Source: Leptospiraceae bacterium (GTDB taxonomy: Bacteria > Spirochaetota > Leptospiria > Leptospirales > Leptospiraceae). From it: a stretch of 64,000 bases of DNA. The stretch spans positions 370,001-434,000 of the forward strand of contig JACKPC010000004.1 of the NCBI GenBank assembly GCA_024233835.1, in the 5' to 3' direction. The notes beneath the pieces were generated by a model, which made no database searches, was not told the origin of the DNA, and saw only the letters and a list, made by a program, of their open reading frames with translations. The position numbers and the translations under genes were made by a program. Positions 1 through 8,476 of this stretch are shown piece after piece (within the stretch, counting starts at the first letter, position 1; each line of letters starts with the position of its first letter).

Positions 1-1593
1 CAATTTTATTTGAGAAGTGTCAAAACTCAAACTGAGGCTAACATCCTGCATGGGTTCACTGTTTAAAACATAGTTGATACTATCCGTTCCAAAACCTTCC
101 ATTACACTGGTTTCAGATCCCGTTTGCGTTACAGTAACTCCGGGTGTATCATTGTCGGTGATAGATACGCTCACATTAGAAACGCTGATTCCATTGTATC
201 CGCTATCTGTGCTGCTTAAGGAATGAGAAATGGTAGAGCTTATCGTACCTCTATAAACAGAATCATTAACCGGGCTTACCGTAATTGTTTGAGGACTGTT
301 CCAGTTTGCCGTTGTAAATACTACATTAGAAATTGCTGTAATTCTTGCATCTGTTGTAAAACTAATCGTCACATCATTTGCAGGTTGTGTATTTAAAACG
401 AGGGTATAGGTATCTGTTGTAGAACCTTCCGTAACCGAAGTAGAACCCCCCGACTCTACTATTGTAATCCCGGGTGTATCATTGTCGGTGATAGATACGC
501 TTATATTAGCAATGCTAATATTATTATAATCTGTATCCACACTCGAAGAAGCATGAGAAATGGTAGAGCTTATCGTGCCTCGATATACAGAATCATCAAC
601 CGGAATTACTGTAATTGTCTGAGGACTATTCCAGTTTGCCGTTGTAAATACTACATTAGAAATTACTGTAATTCTTGCATCTGTTGTAAAACTAATCGTC
701 ACATCATTTGCAGGTTGTGTATTTAAAACGAGGGTATAGGTATCTGTTGTAGAACCTTCCGTAACCGAAGTAGAACCCCCCGACTCTACTATTGTAATCC
801 CGGGTGTATCATTGTCGGTAATGTTAACCGTGACGGAGCTGACAGAGATATTATTATAATAAGGATCCGAACTACTAACAGAGTGATTTATAATAGAAGT
901 ATGTGCATATTCTCTCAAAGAATCGTCTACAGCTGAAACCGTAATGGTTTGCGGCTGGTTCCAGTTGGAAGGAGTAAAGGTCAAAGAAGATATGGAATTC
1001 AGTTGTGAGTCTACTACAAAGCTGAGATTTACATCAGAAGACGGAGCTTTATTTAAAACAATAGAATAGCTGTCTGTATTCCCGGACTCAGAAACATCGG
1101 TAGAGCCTCCGGTTTCTGTAACGGTAAGACCGTAATCATCATTATCTGTAATCGAGACTATAATTTCGCTTTTAGAAAGGTTATAAATTGTATTACCTCC
1201 CATTGAAACCGTATGAGAGATAATGCTTTCATGATTTCCTTCCAGTAAAGTATCATCTACCGCCTGAACGCTGATAATTTGGGCGTTTGACCAGTTTTCT
1301 GCCGTGAAACTAAGAGAAGCAGAAGAGTTATTATTCAATAGAAGCTGTGAGTCAGCCTGTGCATTTATAAGAATTTCTGAACTCGGAGCTTTATCAATAG
1401 AAATGGTATAAGTAACTGAATTTCCTCCCTCAGCAAGAGCTAAGGTTTCTGCACCTATAGTCACAAGGATAGAATTTGAACCGGAAGAAATAGGAAGAGA
1501 GTATAATAAACGTGCACTACTTTTCGACTTCAAACAAGAACTAAAAAAGAAGAGCAAAAGTAAAAAAAAAGATTTTCTTAAAATATGAGACAT
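1..1593 (-). CDS. Calx-beta-like repeat lipoprotein, partial (C-terminus beyond window)
   Basis: The minus-strand frame is open from the ATG at 1593 to the window edge (531 codons seen), so the C-terminus is missing. The N-terminus has basic residues, a Leu/Phe-rich core and the lipobox-like FSSC, which suggests a surface or outer-membrane lipoprotein of the relaxed spirochaetal type. The rest is tandem repeats of 110 residues (330 bp), each with a DNDTPGI-type acidic turn, a VTEGS(T) strand, a TANWNSPQTITV strand and a ISHASSS strand. That pattern is typical of Calx-beta/cadherin-like domains of large bacterial adhesins. Two adjacent units are almost identical in DNA. Function is inferred as extracellular binding; no enzymatic domain is visible. 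Confidence 0.85.
   Translation of the reverse strand, partial: MSHILRKSFFLLLLFFFSSCLKSKSSARLLYSLPISSGSNSILVTIGAETLALAEGGNSVTYTISIDKAPSSEILINAQADSQLLLNNNSSASLSFTAENWSNAQIISVQAVDDTLLEGNHESIISHTVSMGGNTIYNLSKSEIIVSITDNDDYGLTVTETGGSTDVSESGNTDSYSIVLNKAPSSDVNLSFVVDSQLNSISSLTFTPSNWNQPQTITVSAVDDSLREYAHTSIINHSVSSSDPYYNNISVSSVTVNITDNDTPGITIVESGGSTSVTEGSTTDTYTLVLNTQPANDVTISFTTDARITVISNVVFTTANWNSPQTITVIPVDDSVYRGTISSTISHASSSVDTDYNNISIANISVSITDNDTPGITIVESGGSTSVTEGSTTDTYTLVLNTQPANDVTISFTTDARITAISNVVFTTANWNSPQTITVSPVNDSVYRGTISSTISHSLSSTDSGYNGISVSNVSVSITDNDTPGVTVTQTGSETSVMEGFGTDSINYVLNSEPMQDVSLSLSFDTSQIKL
262..1300 (-). repeat. 330-bp in-frame tandem repeats in the lipoprotein gene
   Basis: The landmark 'ccagtt' of the TANW strand recurs at 301, 631, 961 and 1291, exactly 330 bp apart. 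Units around 301-500 and 631-818 are identical apart from isolated substitutions over nearly 190 bp, while the units closer to the N-terminus have diverged. This indicates recent duplication or gene conversion of one unit. The array continues past the left edge. Confidence 0.9.
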
Positions 1594-1853
1594 AAGCTGG
1601 GCTCCGTTTATACTCACCTTAAAATAGATTGCTTTATAAAAGTAAGAAAATAATGCTTATAATAAAAGTACTTAACAAGTATAAAAAAAGAGTTTATCAC
1701 ATAAATCATAAAAACTTCAAATTCCAGTAGACGCTAAGAATGGAATCTTTAACTACTTTCTACGAGTTTTATTTCATTCCCTCTAATGAAAAAATAATTT
1801 TCATTTACAAATTTAAAAATCTTTCAGATCCTGTTTTTATGCAAGAAAAGAGA
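1594..1853. other. divergent intergenic region, lipoprotein / pyrophosphatase
   Basis: This AT-rich stretch separates the two divergently read genes and must hold both promoters. A TATAAT-like hexamer lies near 1658-1663, but no good -35 box stands at the usual distance, so no promoter is asserted. The open frame upstream of the pyrophosphatase start (from 1740) reads as low-complexity AT-rich translation and is not taken as coding. Confidence 0.4.
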
Positions 1854-2462
1854 ATGGAGTTTCTTCCCCACCCCTGGCATGGACTGAGTCCCGGAGCTGA
1901 GGCACCGAAAAGTCTTGACGCCTTTATCGAAATTATTCCTACCGATACGGTAAAATACGAAATCGATAAAATTTCCGGTTATATTCGTGTGGACAGACCC
2001 CAGAAGTATTCCAGTCACTCTCCAACCCTGTACGGATTCATCCCCAGGACGTATTGCGGACCGAAATTAGCTGCTTTCTGTATGCAAATGACAGGCAAGA
2101 AAAATATAGTTGGAGATGGAGATCCTCTCGATATTTGCGTGATCAGTTCCAGTTCCATCAGCCATGGAAACATTATTATTCCGGCAGTTCCTATCGGTGG
2201 ATTCCGAATGATTGACAAAAATGAAGCCGATGACAAAATTATCGCTGTAATGAAAGACGATCCGGTTTTCGGCCATATAACTGATGTTTCGGAATGCCCG
2301 AGAAGGCTTCTGGATACCTTGAAGCACTATTTTTTAACCTATAAAGTTATGCCGGAAGAAGATGAGGAAGTGGTTGAGATTACCGGGCTTTATGGTTCCG
2401 ATGAAGCCAAAAAAGTAATTCAAATCACCATGCAGGACTATAAAGACCAGTTTCCTGTTTAA
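1854..2462 (+). CDS. ppa: inorganic pyrophosphatase, family I
   Basis: Hydrolyses pyrophosphate to two phosphates in the cytoplasm and so drives biosynthetic reactions. The protein shows the family I core: IEIIPTDTVKYEIDK near the N-terminus, the YGFIPRTYCG strand, and the metal-binding signature DGDPLDI with its three Asp residues. The open frame runs upstream to 1740, but homology begins near MEFLPHPWHG, so the ATG at 1854 (or 1839) is preferred; neither has a clear Shine-Dalgarno sequence. About 202 residues is somewhat longer than the roughly 175 of the E. coli enzyme. It precedes the metal efflux genes by 33 bp and may be co-transcribed with them, though no functional link is evident. 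Confidence 0.93.
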   Translation: MEFLPHPWHGLSPGAEAPKSLDAFIEIIPTDTVKYEIDKISGYIRVDRPQKYSSHSPTLYGFIPRTYCGPKLAAFCMQMTGKKNIVGDGDPLDICVISSSSISHGNIIIPAVPIGGFRMIDKNEADDKIIAVMKDDPVFGHITDVSECPRRLLDTLKHYFLTYKVMPEEDEEVVEITGLYGSDEAKKVIQITMQDYKDQFPV

Positions 2463-2495
2463 ACGGTTTACTTATACGATATTTTGAAATATCGA

Positions 2496-3836
2496 ATGAT
2501 AAATCTCTTTATCCGGTTTATAATATTCTTTTGTTTTACCGGCCTTCTGTATTCAGAAGAGGATTTTGAAATCCCCCGATATGAAGAACTGGAGGCCATA
2601 GAAAGCCTGCAAAGTCAGGCTAAGGTGGAAAGTATGTCCTTAGCCGAACTGGAAGAATACGCTACCAATAACAATCCTCTGTATCTTGCAGCCAAAAAAG
2701 ACCTCGGAATAGCCAGAAGCGGGGTTTTGTCAGCAGCTATTCGGCATAATCCGATTTTATATTTCGAGCAACAATTTATTCAAAGTAAAGCCGGTTATTC
2801 CGCTCCCCTTATAGGTTCTCTTGGAGGAGATGCGGGAGGAGGAGTAGAATCAGCCCCTAAAATATCCTATGAATTCGATCTTTCCGGGATACGCAATCAG
2901 AATATAAAACTAGCAAGACAGGAATACAAAACTGCCCTATCTAATTTTTCTAATTTTGATAGGCTTTTCCGTTTACGACTCAGGCAAAATTACTGGTATT
3001 ATCTATATATTACAAATCTTGTAGATACTCAGGAAGAAGTTTATAATAATTATATAGATCTCCTGAAACTTTCCCGCTTTCGGGTTAGCAAAGGAGATAT
3101 TTCCCAGTTGGAATATGACAGGTTGGAATTAGAGAAAGTAAGAATTGAAAGAAATTATAGAAACGTTAATATACTAAAAGCAAGGATTGCAAGAAATTTA
3201 CGTGTACTAGTCGGAATAGACCCGGAAGGTAGAACTTTAAAATTTAAAGATAAACTCATATTCCGAAGAACTGAAGAATTAGGTCTGGATCTGGAAAATT
3301 ATAATATCCAAAATCGTCCTGATTATCAGGCTATGCTTTCCGAAACCCACAGGAAACGATTAGAAGTTGAACTGGAAGAAAAAAAAGGAGGAGCCCTGCC
3401 CTATTTAAGCGTAGGGGCCGAGCTTCGATTTAAAACCGGGGAAACTTTTGCCGGCATTTTTGCACAAACACCTTTGAAGGTATTTGATAGAAATCAGGGT
3501 GGTATTTTAAAGTCTAAAGAAAAGCACAGAAAAAGTCTATTAAAATTACAATCCAAAAAAAATGAAATTATCGCTGAAATAGTAGCAGCTAAACGAGAAC
3601 TTCTAGCTCGGGAAGAAATTCTAAGAGAATATGAAAGTATGAATCTTGTGGAAAAAAATAAACAGGTCCAGGAAAAATACCGTTTAGCCTACAACCGGGG
3701 TGCTTCCAATCTCGTAACTTTTTTAGAAGCAGAAAGAAATTATTTATCCGTACAAAACGGTTATAACGAGCAAATGTATCTATATTATAATGCTATAGAA
3801 ACCTACAGGGCTGCTATAGGCAAACTTGGTAAATGA
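2496..3836 (+). CDS. TolC-family outer membrane efflux protein
   Basis: Outer-membrane channel of a tripartite pump, by position the partner of the adaptor and RND pump that follow. An N-terminal hydrophobic segment (INLFIRFIIFFCFTGLLYS) fits a signal peptide, followed by two long alpha-helical halves typical of the OEP repeat; the NRGASNLVTFLEAERNYL segment near the C-terminus is the usual second OEP motif. The frame can start at TTG 2484, but ATG 2496 lies at the signal peptide and is preferred. The mature length of about 425 residues fits the CzcC/CusC class. Metal specificity can only be inferred from the neighbouring pump. Confidence 0.92.
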   Translation: MINLFIRFIIFFCFTGLLYSEEDFEIPRYEELEAIESLQSQAKVESMSLAELEEYATNNNPLYLAAKKDLGIARSGVLSAAIRHNPILYFEQQFIQSKAGYSAPLIGSLGGDAGGGVESAPKISYEFDLSGIRNQNIKLARQEYKTALSNFSNFDRLFRLRLRQNYWYYLYITNLVDTQEEVYNNYIDLLKLSRFRVSKGDISQLEYDRLELEKVRIERNYRNVNILKARIARNLRVLVGIDPEGRTLKFKDKLIFRRTEELGLDLENYNIQNRPDYQAMLSETHRKRLEVELEEKKGGALPYLSVGAELRFKTGETFAGIFAQTPLKVFDRNQGGILKSKEKHRKSLLKLQSKKNEIIAEIVAAKRELLAREEILREYESMNLVEKNKQVQEKYRLAYNRGASNLVTFLEAERNYLSVQNGYNEQMYLYYNAIETYRAAIGKLGK

Positions 3837-3838
3837 AC

Positions 3839-3858
3839 TAAGGAGCGTCACTCCTTTA
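3839..3858 (+). other. small hairpin between efflux genes
   Basis: AAGGAG and CTCCTT pair across a 5-nt loop in the short gap between the channel and adaptor genes. The stem is only six pairs and is followed by TATTC rather than a T-run, so it may moderate expression or mRNA decay but is not a convincing terminator. Confidence 0.35.
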
Positions 3859-3881
3859 TTCAAGCATAAGCTTTCGGAATT

Positions 3882-5078
3882 ATGAAAAAAGAATTAACAA
3901 TCAAACTCAAAGTCAAATGGCTGATTTCTGCTCTGGTGCTGGTCTTATCACTACTACTTGTCTGGAAAATGTTACAGCAAAAAAAAGGAAGGGATCTGAG
4001 CAAAAAAGAAGAGCCTGTTAAAATCGAAGAAAGAAAAATATTTATTCCCAAAGAGGTTTTGCAAAATCACACTCTCAGCACTACGAAACTTACAGAACGA
4101 GGTTTGAATGAAGAGCTAACTCTTCCGGGTAAGGTTTCCTATGATCTGGAAAATATGGCCGAAGTAAGCCCTCGAATCAGCGGAAAGATTAATCATGTTT
4201 ATGTAAAGGAAGGTGATACTGTAAGAACAGGTTCTGCTCTTGCCAGTATTACATCCGTGCAGGTTGGAGAACAGGCAGAGAAATACTTAAAAGCCAAAGC
4301 GAGGCTGGAAACCGTTAAAACCCAGGCAGAAAGGGCCAGAGAACTCTTCCAACAGAAAATCATATCGGCAAAGGATTACGAACTGGCAGCTATGGAATAT
4401 AAAACCGTAAAAGCAGAAGTAAGTACCGGGATTAATACTCTTATGATTTATGGCTTCAGTCAGGGAGAAATTCGCCTCTTAGAAGAAGGAAAAATGCAAT
4501 ATAAGAATTTACTTATACGTAGCCCTTTAAGCGGAACCGTTACTTTTCGCTCCGCTATCGTGGGCCAGTCGATAAACCCGGAAGACAAGTTATTTACTAT
4601 CGCCAACCTATCCCGCCTTTGGATTATCCTGGATGTTTATGAGAAAGATCTTTCTTCCGTAAAAGTGGGAGCCCGGGCTTTAATATACCCGATCTCCGAT
4701 ACATCAGAGCCGGTAAAGGCAAAAGTCGCTCATGTGGGTGAAGTAATCGATTCAAACACGCATACAGCAAAAATTCGCTTAGAAGTAAATAACAAGAATT
4801 ATAATTTGAAGCCCGGACAGTCGGTGAGTGCCAAGGTAGTTGGTTTAATTTCTTCATCCGGAAGCAAAACAATAAAAGTGCTTCCCTCAAAAGCAGTGCA
4901 AAAGAGTGAAGGAAAAAATTTAGTATTTGTAAAGACGGCAGATGGAGCCTTTATCGGTAAGGAAGTAGAAATTGGAAAAATTGTGGATGAAGACATCGAG
5001 ATTTTATCCGGCATTACTTCCGAAGATGAGGTTGTTGTGGAAGGTGCATTTATGATAAAAAGTGAATATTTGAAATAA
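3882..5078 (+). CDS. RND efflux periplasmic adaptor (CzcB/CusB-like)
   Basis: Membrane-fusion protein that bridges the inner-membrane pump and outer-membrane channel. An N-terminal transmembrane anchor (about residues 11-28, WLISALVLVLSLLLVWKML) precedes a barrel-sandwich/lipoyl half motif (ISGKINHVYVKEGDTVRTG), a helical hairpin (about 125-200), the second lipoyl half (LIRSPLSGTVTFR) and a beta-barrel region (IANLSRLWIILDVYEKDL). This order is that of HlyD/CusB-type adaptors. There is no His-rich or Met-rich metal-binding extension. The stop codon overlaps the next start by one base (TAATG), which indicates translational coupling to the pump. Confidence 0.93.
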   Translation: MKKELTIKLKVKWLISALVLVLSLLLVWKMLQQKKGRDLSKKEEPVKIEERKIFIPKEVLQNHTLSTTKLTERGLNEELTLPGKVSYDLENMAEVSPRISGKINHVYVKEGDTVRTGSALASITSVQVGEQAEKYLKAKARLETVKTQAERARELFQQKIISAKDYELAAMEYKTVKAEVSTGINTLMIYGFSQGEIRLLEEGKMQYKNLLIRSPLSGTVTFRSAIVGQSINPEDKLFTIANLSRLWIILDVYEKDLSSVKVGARALIYPISDTSEPVKAKVAHVGEVIDSNTHTAKIRLEVNNKNYNLKPGQSVSAKVVGLISSSGSKTIKVLPSKAVQKSEGKNLVFVKTADGAFIGKEVEIGKIVDEDIEILSGITSEDEVVVEGAFMIKSEYLK

Positions 5079-8000
5079 TGATAGAAAAACTAATCGCTTT
5101 TTCCATAAAAAAACGTTTTGCCGTAGTTCTTTTAACCGTTATATTTTCTCTCATCGGTCTCTACAATGCCTTTCAGCTTCCTATTGATGCTGTTCCGGAT
5201 GTAACAAATGTCCAGGTTTCTGTCGTTACAGCTGCGGGTGGTTTATCTCCTATCGAGATTGAACAATTCATTACCTACCCGGTTGAAACAGCGATGACGG
5301 GCATTCCCGATGTAGACGAAATTCGCTCCATTTCCCGAACCGGCGTAAGTAGCGTTACCATTGTTTTTAGAGATCATGTAGACATCTGGTTTGCGAGGCA
5401 GTTGGTAAACGAAAGATTAAAAGAAGTGAAAATACCGGAAGGATACGGAACTCCGGAGTTATCCCCGGTAGCTACAGCACTGGGGGACATCTACGAATTT
5501 GCCCTGAGTTCGGACAGGCATACAGCTATGGATTTGCGCTCTTATCTCGATTGGGAACTGGCCAAAAAATTAAAATCCTTACCCGGTGTGATTGATATTA
5601 ATATTATTGGAGGAGAATATAAGCAATATCAAATTCTTATTGATCCGATAAAATTAGCGGTCTACAAAGTCACTCTTTCTCATATTTTAGATGTACTGAA
5701 AAAATCAAACATCAATGTGGGGGGAGGTTATATTATGAAAGGGACCGAACAACTTGTAATCCGCGGAGAAGGACAATTCAAGAGTATTGAAGAAATTGGT
5801 AATACAGCTATTCGTACCAATAAAGATGGTACCCCTCTTCTTTTACGAAACCTTGCAAAGCTTCAAATAGGTCCTTCGGTTCGCTACGGAACTGCGACCA
5901 AGGATGGAAAAGGGGAAGTCGTAGGCTGTACGGTAATGATGCTTATCGGAGAAAACTCGAGAGAGGTAGTGCAGCTTGTGAAAAAAAAGATGGAGGAGTA
6001 TAAAAAAAATCTTCCTAAAGGAATGAAACTCGATCCATTTTATGACCGTTCTGAATTTATTAACCGTGCTTTAAAAACGGTTTTTATAAATCTATTGGAA
6101 GGGGCTATACTCGTTTTTATTTCTCTAATTATAACTCTCGGTACGGTAAAAGGAGGAGCCTTAGTAGCTATGGCAATTCCTGTATCTATGCTGGTGACTG
6201 TAATCTTCATGCGCTATCTGGGAGTTGTCGGAAATCTTATGAGTCTCGGTGCTCTGGATTTTGGTTTATTAGTAGATGGCTCCATTGTAATGCTGGAATC
6301 CATACTCGGAGGATTTTATGCCAAACGTTTTATTTATGATACAATCAAAGAAGAAGAAAAACCGGGATTTACTCAAAAGTTAATTACAGATGGCTGTACA
6401 CGTGTCGCCAGGGCAGCCGCATTTTCAGTGGCTATCATTATGCTGGTATACCTGCCTCTCATGGCCTTAGAAGGTGTTGAAGGAAGAATGTTTCGACCTA
6501 TGGCCATCACTGTCGCTATAGCCCTGGCTTCTGCTTTATTGTTTTCGCTAACAACTTTTCCGGCTGCTGTATCCTATTTATTTGAAAAACCTAATTTTCA
6601 TCATAGCAAGGTTTGGGATTGGCTCGAAGAAAAATTCGAAGATACCCTGGAGTGGGTTTTAAATAATAGAAGTTATGTAGTGTTTTTATCTGCCGGTCTT
6701 TTTTTCTTTTCTATTATCTTGGGCTGGGGAATGGGGGCTGAATTTATTCCAAGAATTGACGAAGGAGAATTTACCATTGATATAAAAAGATTACCCTCGA
6801 GCTCCTTGAACTACTCCACTCATTTAAACGAGGAGATTGAAAAAGTTCTGATAAAGAACTTCCCGGAAGTAAAAGGAGTCGTATCCAGAACGGGCCGGGG
6901 AGAGTCAGCAGCCGAGCCCGTAGGAACCGATGAAACGGAAATTATGGTGAAGTTAAAAGACAAATCTGAATGGACTTCTGCAAAAGATAATGAAGAACTT
7001 ATGCAGTTAATGAGTGAAAAAATCCTTGCCAGTGTCCCTTCCACATATCTAACCATGTCACAACCCATAGAAGACAGGGTAAATACATTATTAGCAGGAT
7101 CTAAGGCAGACGTAGTCTTAAAAATCTATGGAGATGATTTAAATATATTAAAATCCATAGGAGAAGATCTTTCCGCTATATTAAAACCGATTCGCGGCAG
7201 CGGAAACGTAAGGGTACAAAGGGTACTCGGACTCCCTCTTCTTGAAATAAAAGCAAACCGAGAAAAAATGTCTCGATACGGAGTCTCTTCAGAAGAAATA
7301 CTTAACGTAGTAGAAACTCTGAGAATTGGAGTTTCTACCGGAAAAGTATTTGAAGGACTCAGAAGTTACGATTTAATCCTCAGGATGAATGTAGATGTAA
7401 GTGATCTAAAAGAAGTAGAGAATTTACCCGTTATGACTTCTTTCGGAAATATCGTACCCCTGGGTCTGGTTGCAGATATTGAATTAAACGAAGGGCCGGC
7501 AGCCATATACCGGGAAACCTTGAAGCGGAGATTATTTGTAGAAGTAAATATCCGTGGAAGAGACCTGGTTTCTTATATAAACGAGGCTAAAGAAAAAACA
7601 AAGTCCTACCTTGAAACTAAAATTCCGGAAGGTTATGAAGTAAAATGGGGTGGACAGTTTGAGAATTTTACCAGGGCAAAAAATCGTCTGGGGATGGTCG
7701 TACCGGTTGCCCTGGTCATCATTTTTAGTATGCTGATTGCTGCCTTCGGAAATATTAACTACGCCTTAGGAGTATTTCTCGTAATTCCTCTGGCAATTTC
7801 AGGAGGAATTATAAGCCTTATCATTCGAGGTTTACCTTTTAGTATCCCTGCCGGTGTGGGTTTCATAGCTGTAAGCGGAATTTCAGTTTTAAATGGAGTT
7901 GTATATGCGTCTGTACTAAAAGAAAAATTGAGTCTCGGAATGCCCTTAGAAGAAGCCGTAATCAAATCAGCCTTGCAATCCTTGCGTCCTATACTAACTA

Positions 8001-8308
8001 CCCAAATTATCGCAGGAATTGGCTTTTTACCCATGGCTATATCGAGTAACGCCGGTGCGGAAGTCCAAAGACCACTGGCGACAGTAGTGATAGGAGGAAT
8101 TATTGTAGTCACCCTTCTTTCTAATTTATTTCTGCCTATTATTCTGGAATTTTTACTACAAAAAGGTTTCACTTTTGAACAAAAGAGCAGCATACAAATT
8201 GCTTCTGAACCCAAAGAAAATATAGCAGTGGTAGAAAAAGAGCGCAAGAAGAAGAAAATGGAAAGCTCTGAAGTAAAAAAGGAACCAGGAGAAGAGAATA
8301 AGGCCTAG
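5078..8308 (+). CDS. heavy-metal RND efflux pump, CzcA-like
   Basis: Proton-driven inner-membrane exporter of divalent metal ions. At 1076 residues it has the full RND size with paired six-helix blocks and two large periplasmic loops. The fourth transmembrane helix carries D394, D400 and E407 in LDFGLLVDGSIVMLE, spaced as the D402/D408/E415 set of CzcA (Co/Zn/Cd class); Cus-type copper/silver pumps lack the first Asp. The usual N-terminal FAVVLLTVIFSLIGLYNAFQLPIDAVPDV region and the GVGFIAVSGISVLNG helix are present. A charged Lys/Glu-rich tail follows the last helix. No metal-responsive regulator is adjacent. Specificity for Zn/Co/Cd is an inference from the motif. Confidence 0.95.
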   Translation: MIEKLIAFSIKKRFAVVLLTVIFSLIGLYNAFQLPIDAVPDVTNVQVSVVTAAGGLSPIEIEQFITYPVETAMTGIPDVDEIRSISRTGVSSVTIVFRDHVDIWFARQLVNERLKEVKIPEGYGTPELSPVATALGDIYEFALSSDRHTAMDLRSYLDWELAKKLKSLPGVIDINIIGGEYKQYQILIDPIKLAVYKVTLSHILDVLKKSNINVGGGYIMKGTEQLVIRGEGQFKSIEEIGNTAIRTNKDGTPLLLRNLAKLQIGPSVRYGTATKDGKGEVVGCTVMMLIGENSREVVQLVKKKMEEYKKNLPKGMKLDPFYDRSEFINRALKTVFINLLEGAILVFISLIITLGTVKGGALVAMAIPVSMLVTVIFMRYLGVVGNLMSLGALDFGLLVDGSIVMLESILGGFYAKRFIYDTIKEEEKPGFTQKLITDGCTRVARAAAFSVAIIMLVYLPLMALEGVEGRMFRPMAITVAIALASALLFSLTTFPAAVSYLFEKPNFHHSKVWDWLEEKFEDTLEWVLNNRSYVVFLSAGLFFFSIILGWGMGAEFIPRIDEGEFTIDIKRLPSSSLNYSTHLNEEIEKVLIKNFPEVKGVVSRTGRGESAAEPVGTDETEIMVKLKDKSEWTSAKDNEELMQLMSEKILASVPSTYLTMSQPIEDRVNTLLAGSKADVVLKIYGDDLNILKSIGEDLSAILKPIRGSGNVRVQRVLGLPLLEIKANREKMSRYGVSSEEILNVVETLRIGVSTGKVFEGLRSYDLILRMNVDVSDLKEVENLPVMTSFGNIVPLGLVADIELNEGPAAIYRETLKRRLFVEVNIRGRDLVSYINEAKEKTKSYLETKIPEGYEVKWGGQFENFTRAKNRLGMVVPVALVIIFSMLIAAFGNINYALGVFLVIPLAISGGIISLIIRGLPFSIPAGVGFIAVSGISVLNGVVYASVLKEKLSLGMPLEEAVIKSALQSLRPILTTQIIAGIGFLPMAISSNAGAEVQRPLATVVIGGIIVVTLLSNLFLPIILEFLLQKGFTFEQKSSIQIASEPKENIAVVEKERKKKKMESSEVKKEPGEENKA

Positions 8309-8341
8309 TGCCTCCCTTTCTCCGGGGAATTCGAGCTGTTG

Positions 8342-8386
8342 ATGGTTCGCTTAGGCTTCAAAAAACTCCCGACTTTTTTGAAGGGA
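8342..8386. repeat. dispersed hairpin repeat, copy 1
   Basis: Shares the words 'atggttcgctt' and 'aaaaactcccgacttttt', in the same order and spacing, with 25204-25247. In this copy the arms CTTCAAAAAA (8356-8365) and TTTTTTGAAG (8374-8383) form a perfect 10-bp stem around the loop CTCCCGAC. It lies between the pump and the OmpA gene. Confidence 0.65.
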
Positions 8387-8476
8387 TTCCGGTTTTTTCC
8401 ATTAATATTTCTTCAGGAAAACGGTTTTTTGAATTATAGGTTTACAGTTTCGGGGGAATTTGAATTTTATTCCTAT

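Noticed and set aside
1..1593. Repeats at the left edge as a possible CRISPR or satellite
   Set aside because: The period is 330 bp and in frame, encoding Calx-beta-like domains.
3839..3858. Terminator between TolC-like and adaptor genes
   Set aside because: Short stem and no T-run; the genes look co-transcribed.
7759..8247. Minus-strand frame of 162 codons inside the RND pump gene
   Set aside because: Antisense shadow of conserved transmembrane helices.
8339..8476. N-terminal extension of the OmpA-domain protein
   Set aside because: It overlaps a dispersed repeat and precedes a clear signal peptide that starts at 8477.
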